Shown: positions 36,542 to 45,182 of the stretch, piece by piece
Layout: each line of letters starts with the position of its first letter
Position numbering within the stretch: position 1 is the first letter of the stretch
NCBI GenBank assembly: GCA_029261595.1
Contig: JAJDAZ010000022.1
Location: forward strand, 1 to 61,421
Direction: 5' to 3'
Length of the DNA: 61,421 nt
Source of the DNA: Nitrospinaceae bacterium
GTDB lineage: Bacteria; Nitrospinota; Nitrospinia; Nitrospinales; VA-1
Position numbers and translations under genes: made by a program
Notes under the pieces: model-generated
What the model was told of the DNA's origin: nothing
Seen by the model: only the letters and a program-made list of their open reading frames with translations
Databases searched by the model: none

Positions 36542-36620
36542 TAAGATTTGAAAAATATTTCTTAAAACAATATTGCCAAACACCTCAGGACTTCCTAGGT
36601 GTTTCTCAGGAGGTAGACCC

Positions 36621-37409
36621 ATGCGACCTGTCATTATTTTTTGTTTTATTTATATCAGTCTATCCGGATTCAATACAGCGCACGGGTTAACCTCCCAGGA
36701 AAAAGGAACGGAACTGGCTTATAAGGTGGAAGAAAATTATGACTATTTCGGCAACTTCACTTCCGATGTGGCAATACACATCTCGGATGGGAAAGGGAAT
36801 GAAGTCGTTCGCTCCATGAAGATGGATGTTCTTGAAGCTCCAGGCGACGGCGACAAAATTCTCATGCGCTTTGAAAATCCGTCGGATGTAAAAGGGACGG
36901 CATTTTTATTTTTTAGCCATAAATCCAAATTTGACGATGTCTGGGTCTACATTCCGGATATCCGGCGAGTCAAGCGTATTAGTTCCCAAACCAAGGGAAG
37001 CGACTTCATGGGCACCGAATTCATTACGGAAGACATGGTGCGTCAAGAACCCGAAAAATTCACCTACAACTGGATCGGAGAAAAACCCTGCGGCAACCTT
37101 ATGTGTGATCTCGTGGAACGATTCCCGGTTGAAAAAAGCTCAATTTATTCAAAACAGGTTATGTGGCTCGATCAGGACAAGCTACGGTTCCAGAAATTGG
37201 ACTACTACAACAAAAAAGGAGAATTCGTAAAAACCTTAAATTTTATTGGCTATAAATTGTATGAAGGAAAATTCTGGCGATGGGATGAGCACCATATGAT
37301 CAACCACGCCACCGGGGAGGTCACACGTACTGAATTCAAAACCTGGGATTACAGTGTCAGATTAAAGCCCCGTCAATTTACTGTGAATGGGCTAAAAAAT
37401 GTCCGGTGA
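36621..37409 (+). CDS. Outer-membrane lipoprotein-sorting (LolA-like) family protein
   Basis: The ATG at 36621 is chosen because AGGAGGT lies 7 bp before it; an upstream in-frame start gives no sensible signal peptide. The 262-residue product has a signal peptide (MRPVIIFCFIYISLSGF..., cleavage near AHG-LT) and the LolA-like fold motifs VLEAPGDGDKILMRFENPSD, DDVWVYIPDIRRVKRISSQ, KGSDFMGTEF and MWLDQDKLRFQKLDYYNKKG. This subfamily is commonly encoded next to outer-membrane barrels of the DUF1302 type and RND (MMPL) exporters, and is thought to move lipids or hydrophobic molecules across the periplasm. The barrel follows; the RND pump is absent from the window. Confidence 0.83.
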   Translation: MRPVIIFCFIYISLSGFNTAHGLTSQEKGTELAYKVEENYDYFGNFTSDVAIHISDGKGNEVVRSMKMDVLEAPGDGDKILMRFENPSDVKGTAFLFFSHKSKFDDVWVYIPDIRRVKRISSQTKGSDFMGTEFITEDMVRQEPEKFTYNWIGEKPCGNLMCDLVERFPVEKSSIYSKQVMWLDQDKLRFQKLDYYNKKGEFVKTLNFIGYKLYEGKFWRWDEHHMINHATGEVTRTEFKTWDYSVRLKPRQFTVNGLKNVR

Positions 37410-37665
37410 AAATAATTTTCTTTTCCCTTTGAAATAAATAAGCCTTTTTTTCACAATTCCTTAGCGACCGAAGTCCTCTATAATCTGTCCTGTTTTAGCC
37501 CTTGGTCTAAGCTTTACCCTCCTTTTTTTAATCCCTTTCAACAAGATAGAGTCGAAGAACCGTTACACAGCTGTGACATTTACGTAACGGCTTCGCAACA
37601 CCCCCCCCATACCCTGATTAAGTGCTTGAAATTAAGTAGCATGCTTTAGCGGGAAATGGGGTTAC

Positions 37666-38883
37666 TTGCTCAAACGACACTGCCTTATCAATTCGAAATT
37701 GGGATTCTTTATCTGTTTGATCTTTTTCATACAGTTTAAAGGAATCGCCTTTGCTCTTGACCTTCGTGGATTTGTGGAAGCAGAAGCCAGGATTTTTTTC
37801 AATCCGGTTATCAATCCCGGCCAGGAGGATCACACCATTTCTGGAGTTTTGTCTCCCGAACTGTATCACCAGTTCGACAATGGCACCCAAATCTACTTCA
37901 TTCCCTTTTTCCGTCTCGATCATGCGGATGACGAACGAACTCATTTCGACCTTAGAGAATTAGATTTTATTTTTTCTCAGGATTCGTGGGACCTTCGTTT
38001 TGGGGTTCGTAAAGTGTTCTGGGGGGTGACCGAGACTCAGCATTTGGTAGACATCATCAACCAGACGGACTTACTGGAAAGCCCGGACGGCGAAGAAAAG
38101 CTGGGTCAGCCTATGGTCAATCTTGCCCTGATACGGGATTGGGGAACCGTGGACTTTTTTGTTTTGCCTTATTTCCGGGAAAGAACCTTTCCAGGACGGG
38201 GTGGACGGCTTCGACCTCCACTTTTAGTTGATATGGACCAAACCCGTTTTGAAAGCGATACGGAAGAATGGCATACGGATTTCGCCGTTCGATATTTTCA
38301 TTCCATCGGCAAATGGGATATCGGTTTGTCTCACTTTTACGGCACCAACCGGGAACCGACTTTTCAACTGGGATTCAAAAAGGATGGGGAACCCGTCCTG
38401 ATTCCATTTTACGAACAGATAAATCAAACTGGCTTGGATATTTTATACGTATATGATAACTGGATCTGGAAACTGGAAGCGATTTACCGTCAGGGGATGA
38501 AACCAATAGATTATTTTGCTTCCACCTTTGGTTTTGAATACACGTTCTCCGGCATTTGGGGAACTGGGATGGATTTTGGCGTTCTCAGCGAATGGATGTA
38601 CGATGAACGAAAGGACAATGCAACCAATCCATTGCAAAATGACATTACCTTCGGAATGCGAATGGGAGTAAACGACATCAATGGAACGGAAATTCTGATC
38701 GCGCTCGTTCAGGACCTTGAAAGTTCCACAAAATCTTTTTTTATCGAAGCTAGTTCCCGGTTGAGCGAACACTGGCGACTCACCGCCGAGATTCGAGCCT
38801 TGATAGATCAGCCTTTGGATGATCCTTTATTCCCTCTTCGAGATGATGATTTCGCGCAAATCAGTCTGGCCTATCATTTTTAA
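37666..38883 (+). CDS. Outer-membrane beta-barrel protein (DUF1302-like)
   Basis: The 405-residue product begins at a TTG (37666) shortly after GGGAAATGGGG; no in-frame ATG gives a signal peptide. It has a signal sequence (LGFFICLIFFIQFKG, cleavage near AFA-LD) and then alternating, aromatic-rich beta-strands with a C-terminal ISLAYHF ending in Phe, the usual barrel-insertion signal. Early motifs LDLRGFVEAEAR and FDLRELDFIFSQDSWDLRFGVRKVFWG match the DUF1302-type porins found beside LolA-like proteins. It is probably an outer-membrane channel for a hydrophobic substrate. The 256-bp gap to the LolA-like gene may contain its own promoter. Confidence 0.8.
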   Translation: MLKRHCLINSKLGFFICLIFFIQFKGIAFALDLRGFVEAEARIFFNPVINPGQEDHTISGVLSPELYHQFDNGTQIYFIPFFRLDHADDERTHFDLRELDFIFSQDSWDLRFGVRKVFWGVTETQHLVDIINQTDLLESPDGEEKLGQPMVNLALIRDWGTVDFFVLPYFRERTFPGRGGRLRPPLLVDMDQTRFESDTEEWHTDFAVRYFHSIGKWDIGLSHFYGTNREPTFQLGFKKDGEPVLIPFYEQINQTGLDILYVYDNWIWKLEAIYRQGMKPIDYFASTFGFEYTFSGIWGTGMDFGVLSEWMYDERKDNATNPLQNDITFGMRMGVNDINGTEILIALVQDLESSTKSFFIEASSRLSEHWRLTAEIRALIDQPLDDPLFPLRDDDFAQISLAYHF

Positions 38884-39179
38884 TTCATTATTTTGGAGTA
38901 ATTCATGGTCAGGCATAGAACCCGCTTTTGTCCACCTTCAACACCAAGCACATTGCAAATCAGACAGACTGGTAATTCTTCACCTGGGCAGAACTTATGG
39001 ACTCAATAGAATTCTTGGACTGCCTCTAATAGCACGAAAAAAAACAATCAAGGAAACCAGCAAAAAATCAAAATTTACCAGTTCATTTTATTTAGGAAAA
39101 TTCGTATTTAATCCGAGAAATTTACCGGCTAAAACCTTCCAAAAGCAATTCTCATGCCCAGCAAAATCCGTTCCGCGTT
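38884..39179. other. Intergenic stretch before the Mu-like element
   Basis: An ATG at 38904 follows TTGGAG but opens only a 34-codon reading frame of no recognisable family. The remainder is AT-rich. In related arrangements an RND exporter gene would be expected here; none is present, so the element may have arrived with loss of the downstream genes. Confidence 0.35.
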
Positions 39180-39222
39180 TTTTCATCCCAAACTAACTGC
39201 AACTTTTTCCCAAATTAAATGA
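39180..39222 (+). repeat. Left terminal inverted repeat of the Mu-like element
   Basis: TTTTCATCCCAAACTAACTG followed by CAACTTTTTCCC and AAATTAAATGAG. It pairs with 45644-45686 with only about seven mismatches over 43 bp. The rest of 39223-39636 has no gene and is the left-end region of the element. Confidence 0.85.
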
Positions 39223-39636
39223 GCGGTTTTAGTTACCCCCGTGACTATTCATTGCCCTCTATATCCAATATAAAACCTCAGGCATTGAGGGGGTAGGTTT
39301 CCGATCCTTCCCTATGATTTAAAAGTGAAATCCTCAGCATAAAAATCTATCTAAATACTGCGCTGCTGCGATTCCTCAAAAGCCTGGGAGGACCAATGGA
39401 CCCAAGCCATACTTTAAATCTTTCCATATTAAATATAACTCTGTAATTCTATTTTTATTGGGGAATTTTAGTTCCAAACTGCACGCATATAAAATTGACG
39501 ATCCGCCCCGGTTCCAAGGTGGAGACTCCCAGGGATTTCCATATCCCCGGTATTGAATCGTAAATGCTCCAGTATTGGTTTCATGTAGAATTTTTGCCTT
39601 TTTGAACGGTGGTTTTTTATTTAAGGCGAATTGTTA

Positions 39637-39864
39637 TCATGCCGCGCATTTTTGCGGCATGATATTGCCTATCACCGGACACTCGACCTTGCCATCGTTG
39701 CCATAAATTGCCATCACCCGATTAGCTACCATTTTGGTTTTCTCGTATTTCCCGTTTTTACAAAGGTTCAAAGTCGCGACGGAATATCCTATTTCCTCGC
39801 TGACTTGCTTCGCACCTTTTTGCTGAAGGTTTTGCTTGAGGAGTTTCAACCCGGTTCCAGTCAT
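39637..39864 (-). CDS. Small helix-turn-helix protein of the Mu-like element
   Basis: The 75-residue product contains QVSEEIGYSVATLNLCKNGKY, a typical helix-turn-helix of the lambda-Cro/LacI-like kind, preceded by a basic helix. Similar small HTH proteins lie after the A-B genes in Mu-like elements. It overlaps the end of the larger neighbouring ORF (39758-40384) by 107 bp in another frame, which is unusually long for an overlap; one of the two ends may therefore be different in reality. The role is not known. Confidence 0.55.
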   Translation of the reverse strand: MTGTGLKLLKQNLQQKGAKQVSEEIGYSVATLNLCKNGKYEKTKMVANRVMAIYGNDGKVECPVIGNIMPQKCAA

Positions 39865-40384
39865 CGTTCACCTCCGGGCATTCTTTCAGAACCGGACGTT
39901 CAGGGCCGTCATCCTGGACCAGTTGCCAGTGGCATCCCTCCCTCTGGCCACGCTGACCCACCTTGCGCGCATATTTGTTACGCTCAAGAATCTTGATATA
40001 GTTCATCGCAGTTGCTTCTTTTACATCCGCCAGCTTCATGATGTCCTTCAATAGGAAAATCCTTTTGATGCGCATCGCCTTCCACATTCGGTCGCGAATC
40101 TTCCCTGGCTTTTTATTTTTCTTTAAACGACCAGGCAGGGCCTTCCGGTCCACGATCTTCCAGGTCTGGTTTTTTCTATTTAAGCCATTTTTTTGATTAA
40201 TAAAAAGTTTTCCCTCATCAATTAATTCCAGGTAGCCCTCCTGGGTCAACTTGCGCATGACCCGGAGCGCCGCCTTTTCTTTTAGTCCTGTCTCATAACA
40301 GGTGTGGACCAAAGTGACCGTTTTTTTACGGTAGGTCGTTAAAAATTCAACGATGGATTTTAGTGGGGTTTTGGGTTGGCTCAT
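39758..40384 (-). CDS. Winged-helix DNA-binding protein of the Mu-like element
   Basis: The 208-residue basic protein starts in a four-base ATGA overlap with the stop codon of the MuB-like gene, suggesting coupled translation. Two helix-turn-helix-like regions are visible: VTLVHTCYETGLKEKAALRVMRK (residues 24-46) and FLLKDIMKLADVKEATAMNYI (about 110-130). The Arg/Lys-rich middle (LKKNKKPGKIRDRMWKAMRIKR) and the C-terminal tail suggest nucleic-acid binding. No named family was recognised. Confidence 0.6.
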   Translation of the reverse strand: MSQPKTPLKSIVEFLTTYRKKTVTLVHTCYETGLKEKAALRVMRKLTQEGYLELIDEGKLFINQKNGLNRKNQTWKIVDRKALPGRLKKNKKPGKIRDRMWKAMRIKRIFLLKDIMKLADVKEATAMNYIKILERNKYARKVGQRGQREGCHWQLVQDDGPERPVLKECPEVNDDWNRVETPQAKPSAKRCEASQRGNRIFRRDFEPL

Positions 40385-41094
40385 GATCGTCGTTCTCGCT
40401 GTTTTTCTTTTGCCCAGGTGGGAGCCAGGTGATCGGCGGTGATTGCTTTTAGGTTAGGAGTACGCTTGTGCAGGCGTTCAGCCAGATCAAACAGGTCGTT
40501 GGTGACGCGGAACTTACCTTGGCCTGTCTTTGCGATGTATTCGTATCCACTGTCGTCGATCTCCGCTTTGTAGACTTGCTTGCCCAGCATCTTGATTTCT
40601 GTAATGTCGAACAGTTTAAATTGGACGATGGCCCGGATGCGGTCGACCAAGTGAGGGAAACGCTGGATCTTTTTATCTATATTGCCCATCCCGTAAATGA
40701 TGATTGGGGTGTTGGCCATGTCGTTGAGGTCGCGGATGATTTCTATGATTCCCGCCTGCACCATGTAGTCGGCTTCATCCAGAATCAAAGTACGCGGACG
40801 CATCAATAACTGCTCAAGGGCCTGGTTGAATAGGTGGGATGTGTAACCTCGCGGCTCCTCGCCCAGTTCGGCGACGATGGAATGCAACAGGCTTTTAGGT
40901 TTGTCGATGTATTTGCATCGGACGTAGACGGTGTCGTCTTCCATCGCCTGTTTCTGTGTGATAAAAGTTTTTCCAGTACCGGGCGGACCGAAAATCAACA
41001 TCATTCCCATTCGGCCTTTGACGCCTTTTTTTAGGACTTCCATTCCGGCAAAGAACGCCTGCACGTTTTTGGTTTTGACAAGCTGGTGATTCAT
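40381..41094 (-). CDS. MuB-like transposition ATPase
   Basis: The 237-residue AAA+ protein has Walker A GPPGTGKT (residues 36-43), Walker B LILDEAD (around Asp106), and a sensor-1 region IIIYGMGNID with following Arg residues (LVDRIRAIVQF). MuB-type ATPases bind DNA, choose the target, and activate the MuA transposase. The gene is 69 bp downstream of the transposase on the same strand, as in Mu. It lacks the N-terminal helix-turn-helix domain of phage Mu MuB and so corresponds to the shorter transposon-type ATPases. Confidence 0.88.
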   Translation of the reverse strand: MNHQLVKTKNVQAFFAGMEVLKKGVKGRMGMMLIFGPPGTGKTFITQKQAMEDDTVYVRCKYIDKPKSLLHSIVAELGEEPRGYTSHLFNQALEQLLMRPRTLILDEADYMVQAGIIEIIRDLNDMANTPIIIYGMGNIDKKIQRFPHLVDRIRAIVQFKLFDITEIKMLGKQVYKAEIDDSGYEYIAKTGQGKFRVTNDLFDLAERLHKRTPNLKAITADHLAPTWAKEKQRERRS

Positions 41095-41163
41095 AGACTA
41101 AACTCCTTAAAGTTTCTTTTTTTGTAATGGGGCCGGTTGTCGTTCCCGCGACACGGTCTTTTT

Positions 41164-42864
41164 TTATTGCTTCACAGTTGCAGTTTTCAAAGGACCGTCC
41201 ATTCCCAGAAATTTTTTCCCGGTTTCGGTCCTGTAAAACTCTTCCAAAAATATTTCTTCCGATTCACCGAGTGGACGTTTAAGCCCTGCCAGATGATTGT
41301 AATAATCAGAGTCGGTTGCAAAGAAGTGGATCACCTCCGACTGGGGTTTTTGGGCTTCAGGCTCCGGCAATTCAGGGAGGTTTTCCGCTTCGATGACCGG
41401 CACGGCCTCCATCGCTTTAGGTCCGGTGAACTCGTCTTCTATGCTTTCAAATTTTTCAGGAAGATCATCCGGCGCGGCTTCGGTCATCTTGTCCCACGGC
41501 AGGGCGTTGATTACGTCCATATCGCCAGTGGCTTTCATCGCTTGCCGTGCAATTTTTGTGGTTTGCTTTTTCAGTGAGCGGTGTTGACCAATATGGTATT
41601 TCAGGTCTTCCACATCTTTGGATTTACCCAGCAAGGCCGCCATCGGGTGCACCTTGTCTTTGCGTGGGGCGCGGAAAATATAATCGCCGTTTTTGGCATA
41701 GACGTGAATGTGAGTGATGTCGCAGAAGTCGTATCTAATGACAACCTGTTCGCGCAGGCCGTAAAGCGATTCATGAAAATAATCTCCGCCCAGAAAACTG
41801 ACACCGTTTCGCCCGATGCGTTTGACCACTGCGTCCAGCATCAGGTCATTTAGTTTTCCTTGATCTATTCCAGGTCCGCGCCCGGATTCAAACACCTGGC
41901 CTTTTTGCTGGCCCTTCAAGGTTGGGTGTTGGGTCCATGCGTGGAAGCCCCACCACTTTTCCAATGCGGCCATAACCTGTGGGATCTCCATGACATTCTC
42001 TTTGTAAAATGCTTTCATTAGTTTTTCGTTACGCATCAGGGAGGCGGGTTTGTCGGTGATGGAAGCCCCGGAAAAGGACGGCATGTAGCGTTCAAATTGG
42101 TTGCTGAAGTCGCCAAAAAATCTTTCGATGGGTTTGGATCGGGCGTTATAGGGCCAGGCAAAAACAGTCTTGATGGCCAGACGGGCGAACATGCCGCGAA
42201 TGCCGCTTTGTTCCAGGTCGATGTCTCCGGTGAAGACTTTCGACTTGAACGCTGCTCCGTTATCGAGCAGGACGATCTTTGGAGTTTTACCCAGGCGAAT
42301 GATGCCGTTGCGCAAGGCGGAGGCGATGAGTTGCTTATTCTCTTCAATGGAAATGGCCCAACCGCAGAGCATGCGCGATTTCCAATCGTAAAAGCCAACC
42401 AGCATCGGGCGACAGGGCTTGCCGGTCCACGGATTTTTCACGCGGAAATTACAGCGATGTCCGTCCGCCACCAATACGTCGCCCACGTCTATCAACGAAT
42501 CATCGCGCTCTATAAAGGGAAGGACTTTATCGACCAGGGCCTTCTGTCCTTCCCGATAGAAGGTCCATAAATCGAAATGGCGTCTTTTAAACTGATCGAC
42601 GGCGCGGCGCATGGTGGCTGGACTGGAGGGTGATGGCAACCCTTCCAATTCCAGAATATATTTTGTGACGGTGATCGCGGTTCCGGTTTTCACGCGGTTC
42701 TGATGAAACACCTGGGTGAAAAGAATCCGTGATTCATGTTCGGTCAGTTTTGTGGTTCCGCTTCGATGTCGGCCCCATTTTGGTGCCAGGACGTGATAAT
42801 CGTAGTCCGCTTCTTCCAGATCCTTGCGCCAGCGTTCCAGTGTGGATCGGGACACTGCGCCCAA
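41164..42864 (-). CDS. MuA-like transposase, catalytic part (separated by frameshift)
   Basis: This 566-residue reading frame holds the RNase-H-like integrase core with the catalytic triad Asp134 (VADGHRCNF), Asp201 (LLDNGAAF) and Glu247 (SKPIERFF); the D-to-D spacing of 67 residues equals that of phage Mu MuA. Its first codons contain an HTH-like VSRSTLERWRKDLEEA. The C-terminal part (about 300-470) includes the MuA beta-barrel, and the last 100 residues are acidic and probably contact the MuB-like ATPase. There is no convincing start codon (only a TTG at 42864), and the frame is open further upstream to the A8 tract at 42943-42950, where it would join the N-terminal ORF. Confidence 0.88.
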   Translation of the reverse strand: MGAVSRSTLERWRKDLEEADYDYHVLAPKWGRHRSGTTKLTEHESRILFTQVFHQNRVKTGTAITVTKYILELEGLPSPSSPATMRRAVDQFKRRHFDLWTFYREGQKALVDKVLPFIERDDSLIDVGDVLVADGHRCNFRVKNPWTGKPCRPMLVGFYDWKSRMLCGWAISIEENKQLIASALRNGIIRLGKTPKIVLLDNGAAFKSKVFTGDIDLEQSGIRGMFARLAIKTVFAWPYNARSKPIERFFGDFSNQFERYMPSFSGASITDKPASLMRNEKLMKAFYKENVMEIPQVMAALEKWWGFHAWTQHPTLKGQQKGQVFESGRGPGIDQGKLNDLMLDAVVKRIGRNGVSFLGGDYFHESLYGLREQVVIRYDFCDITHIHVYAKNGDYIFRAPRKDKVHPMAALLGKSKDVEDLKYHIGQHRSLKKQTTKIARQAMKATGDMDVINALPWDKMTEAAPDDLPEKFESIEDEFTGPKAMEAVPVIEAENLPELPEPEAQKPQSEVIHFFATDSDYYNHLAGLKRPLGESEEIFLEEFYRTETGKKFLGMDGPLKTATVKQ

Positions 42865-42919
42865 TGTCTGAAAAAGTTGTGGAAAGGAAAGACCCGAACC
42901 ATAGGCTTGTAAGAACTGA

Positions 42920-43345
42920 TTAATGATGTTGGCGTTCTTTTGTTTTTTTTGATTTACCGTTTGCCTTGGCGGTCAAATAGCCAGCGACCAGGTCGGCACG
43001 GGCGCGGGCGATTTTATCCGCGTGATGAGGGAGGCGTCCCTCCGCCGCCGTGTAGGAACCGGGTGTTGGGAGCCCGAATGTTTCGGCGGGGCGGGACAAA
43101 TGCCCGGTAACTGGCGGTACCGGAGCAGGTGCGTAATGTTTTTGGATGGCTATTTGTATCGTTGCAGGCAGGGAGGAGAATGGATAGAGGCGTTTCTTTC
43201 CTCCCTGTAAAATTTTTTCCTCATACGGCCAGTTTTCTAGAGTAGATTGCCGGACAACACTTGTCCGATGACAACTCAATGCCAGCGCAATCTCCTCCGC
43301 CGTGTAATACGGCTTTAATTGAGGTAATACGCTTAAATAGTTCAT
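42920..43345 (-). CDS. MuA-like transposase, N-terminal DNA-binding part
   Basis: From the ATG at 43345 the ORF encodes about 141 residues: a winged-helix domain with YYTAEEIALALSCHRTSVVR and STLENWPYEEKILQGGKKRL, followed by LPATIQIAIQKHY. This is the Mu end-binding/enhancer domain seen at the start of MuA proteins (helix-turn-helix, N-W-P-Y/F, G-G-x-x-R-x-Y). The ORF then runs into a linker and stops at 42920 after AKANGKSKKTKERQHH. One base fewer in the A8 run at 42943-42950 would join it directly to the catalytic part to give a normal MuA of roughly 730 residues. Confidence 0.82.
   Translation of the reverse strand: MNYLSVLPQLKPYYTAEEIALALSCHRTSVVRQSTLENWPYEEKILQGGKKRLYPFSSLPATIQIAIQKHYAPAPVPPVTGHLSRPAETFGLPTPGSYTAAEGRLPHHADKIARARADLVAGYLTAKANGKSKKTKERQHH
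42943..42950 (-). other. A8 homopolymer at the transposase frame break
   Basis: The minus strand reads TCAAAAAAAACAAAAG. The N-terminal ORF is read TCA-AAA-AAA-ACA; the catalytic frame is +1 to it (CAA-AAA-AAA-CAA-AAG-AAC). Removal of one A restores one long MuA ORF. Causes could be programmed slippage, a real mutation, or a homopolymer sequencing error. Confidence 0.75.
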
Positions 43346-43593
43346 TTGGAAATTTTCTTTTGAGCTCGGCAACACGAACTTGCACGGAATTCATGACATG
43401 CCAAAGCCCTTACTGAGCTCGTGAAGACAGGCTCAATTGGGGTTCCCCGTTGCACTCTTGACTCAAAACTTCTTGTATATAAGGAAACGATATCAACCTC
43501 TTCTCCAAGGTCATCCACCGCCTCGAATTTCAAATTCATATTGGGCCAGCAGTTACACTTGGGAGTTCGTTTTTCTTCGGTGGAGAGGGGCAT
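43342..43593 (-). CDS. Small hypothetical protein of the Mu-like element
   Basis: This 83-residue ORF is preceded by AAAGGA at about 9 bp from the ATG, and fits between the Bro-N-like gene and the transposase, overlapping the transposase start by only a few bases. It contains five Cys (KCNCW, ACHEF, SSCCRA). No family was recognised. The spacing and ribosome-binding site are the only support. Confidence 0.4.
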   Translation of the reverse strand: MPLSTEEKRTPKCNCWPNMNLKFEAVDDLGEEVDIVSLYTRSFESRVQRGTPIEPVFTSSVRALACHEFRASSCCRAQKKISK

Positions 43594-43637
43594 TTTTTGG
43601 AGTCCTTTTTACGTATTGTTAAAGATGATCAAAATAT

Positions 43638-44393
43638 TTAGAATGGCCTATTCACATCCTCTAATAGGGGTGAATGCCTAACGTCTATGCCGAATTCCTT
43701 GAGTTCGCCTTTTCGGTACCGTTGCCAGAATCGCCCGATAGCGGATTTGCTCGGGTGTTTTTCCGGTTGATCGAGGAATTCAATTTTTAGGGCTTCTGCG
43801 ATGCTCTCGTAGGTGGCGAATTCGAGCCGCATTTGAATGATGAGCTCACGCACCTCCGGGTAACGCAGGGCCGAACCCGGCATGAAAAACCGGCTTCGCT
43901 TGCGCTCGATAGAGATTGGCAGGACTTTGCCGCTGTGAATTTGAATGACAGGAAAAAGGCGCTCCACTATCATTTCTATGGTTTTTTCCAGACGGTCCAA
44001 TCGGTCGGAGCTGGGGGTTCCATTTGGAATCAGTTCGCCTTTCATGTAAGCCTGAACCAGGTGGGCGACTGCGATTTTATATTGCCGGGCTTTCGGTTGG
44101 TTGGATTCAAATACAATGAGCTGTAATCCGATGGGGTTGTAAACCTCTTGATTCATCATGCGGTCATATTTTTGCCCTTTGCCAGTGTTTTGCACGGTAG
44201 TCAAATTGACTACCGTGCTAAATTGTGAAATATGCGGATTTCGATCAATTATTTTACTGATGGTCTCTTTTGGAAACTGATATTCCAATAGCTCCCCAAT
44301 AGCGCGGCGAGTGAAATGCGGCTTATCGTCGATCCAGCAGGCTTCGTTGATGTAGATATCATTGTAATCAAAGGGGGTAAGTGTGGCGTTCAT
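43638..44393 (-). CDS. Phage antirepressor-like (Bro-N/KilA-type) DNA-binding protein
   Basis: The 251-residue protein has an N-terminal region (about 10-120) with HFTRRAIGELLEYQFPKETI, SKIIDRNPHISQF and YDRMMNQEVYNPIGLQLIVF, resembling Bro-N-type antirepressor domains of phages. The C-terminal part (about 175-240; FATYESIAEALKIEFLDQPE, SAIGRFWQRYRKGE) looks like a helix-turn-helix. It overlaps the upstream Ner-like gene by 4 bp (ATGA) and precedes the transposase. In Mu-like elements genes at this place control early transcription or host functions. The domain name is tentative. Confidence 0.55.
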   Translation of the reverse strand: MNATLTPFDYNDIYINEACWIDDKPHFTRRAIGELLEYQFPKETISKIIDRNPHISQFSTVVNLTTVQNTGKGQKYDRMMNQEVYNPIGLQLIVFESNQPKARQYKIAVAHLVQAYMKGELIPNGTPSSDRLDRLEKTIEMIVERLFPVIQIHSGKVLPISIERKRSRFFMPGSALRYPEVRELIIQMRLEFATYESIAEALKIEFLDQPEKHPSKSAIGRFWQRYRKGELKEFGIDVRHSPLLEDVNRPF

Positions 44394-44614
44394 GACGTTT
44401 TTTCCTCTTTAGCTTGGGGTTCCGGCTCCAACCAGACCCTGGAATAAGGCAGGTTCAAGGCTTTGGCGATCTTTCTGCGTGCGGGATAAGCTTTCCAGTG
44501 GCAATGGATCGTCTGGGACAACAACATACGCGACATGCCTATCTGCATGGCGAACGCAGTGATGATTAACCCCCGGTCTATCAACAGTTTTTTAATGTTT
44601 TTGGTCGCTTGCAT
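44390..44614 (-). CDS. Ner/Cro-like regulator of the Mu-like element
   Basis: The 74-residue protein has a helix-turn-helix: IKKLLIDRGLIITAFAMQIG, then MSRMLLSQTIHCHWKAYPAR and KIAKALNLPYSRVWLE. This is the size and place of Ner in Mu: first gene of the early operon, divergent from the repressor. It would bind the shared control region at 44615-44705 and dampen early transcription. The downstream gene overlaps its stop codon by 4 bp. Confidence 0.75.
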   Translation of the reverse strand: MQATKNIKKLLIDRGLIITAFAMQIGMSRMLLSQTIHCHWKAYPARRKIAKALNLPYSRVWLEPEPQAKEEKTS

Positions 44615-44659
44615 TTATTTTCTCTCGACTTAAAATTAATCATCTGCCACTAACAATAA

Positions 44660-44698
44660 ATAACTCAGTTATGTTTATCAACTAAAAAATAACTAGGT
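44660..44698. promoter_or_regulatory. Candidate operators between repressor and Ner-like gene
   Basis: ATAACTCAGTTAT at 44660-44672 is an inverted repeat (arms ATAACT/AGTTAT, one-base centre), and a further ATAACTAG half-like site lies at 44689-44696. Both are in the AT-rich 90-bp gap between two divergent helix-turn-helix genes, the place where cI/Cro- or c/Ner-type switches have their operators. Confidence 0.5.
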
Positions 44699-45182
44699 GT
44701 GCATTTTGTCTACTGGAAATAGAATCAAGCGGTTGAGAAAAACCGAGGGGATAAATCAGGCGGAATTCGCTGGCCCTTTAGGTATAAAGGCTTCCTACGT
44801 CTCTATGTTGGAGAGAAACAAGAAAAACCCGTCCGATCAGCTTCTATTAAGTATTTGCCGGGTTTATGGCGTGAGTATGGAGTGGTTGCGTGATGGCAAG
44901 GGAAAAATTTATGATAAACGCGGGTTATCTCTTAAGGGAAGTGTGCTGGTCGAGGAAATTTACAGCCGGTTGTGTGCCCATGAAATCCCCGTCCCCATTA
45001 GCCTTGCGGCGCGGGTGATGGGCATAGACCCCAAAAATCCAAAGAAAAATTCCAAAACAAATCCCGAGGATTTATGGCATTTGATTGACAGAGTGATTCA
45101 GGTTTTGGAGGAGGGGGATGATAATAAGATCGATTTGCTGAAAAAACAGCTTGATTTTCTCAGGCCGACTCGTAGAAAATGA
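44697..45182 (+). CDS. XRE-family repressor of the Mu-like element
   Basis: The 161-residue protein has an N-terminal XRE helix-turn-helix (about 8-65): NRIKRLRKTEGINQAEFAGP, LGIKASYVSMLERNKKNPS, then VYGVSMEWLRDGKGKIY, typical of phage repressors. The C-terminal part lacks the Ser-Lys self-cleavage protease of LexA/cI, so induction by RecA is not expected. Translation may begin at the GTG (44697) or, with AGGTG as ribosome-binding site, at the TTG at 44706. It is transcribed away from the early genes. Confidence 0.85.
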   Translation: MCILSTGNRIKRLRKTEGINQAEFAGPLGIKASYVSMLERNKKNPSDQLLLSICRVYGVSMEWLRDGKGKIYDKRGLSLKGSVLVEEIYSRLCAHEIPVPISLAARVMGIDPKNPKKNSKTNPEDLWHLIDRVIQVLEEGDDNKIDLLKKQLDFLRPTRRK

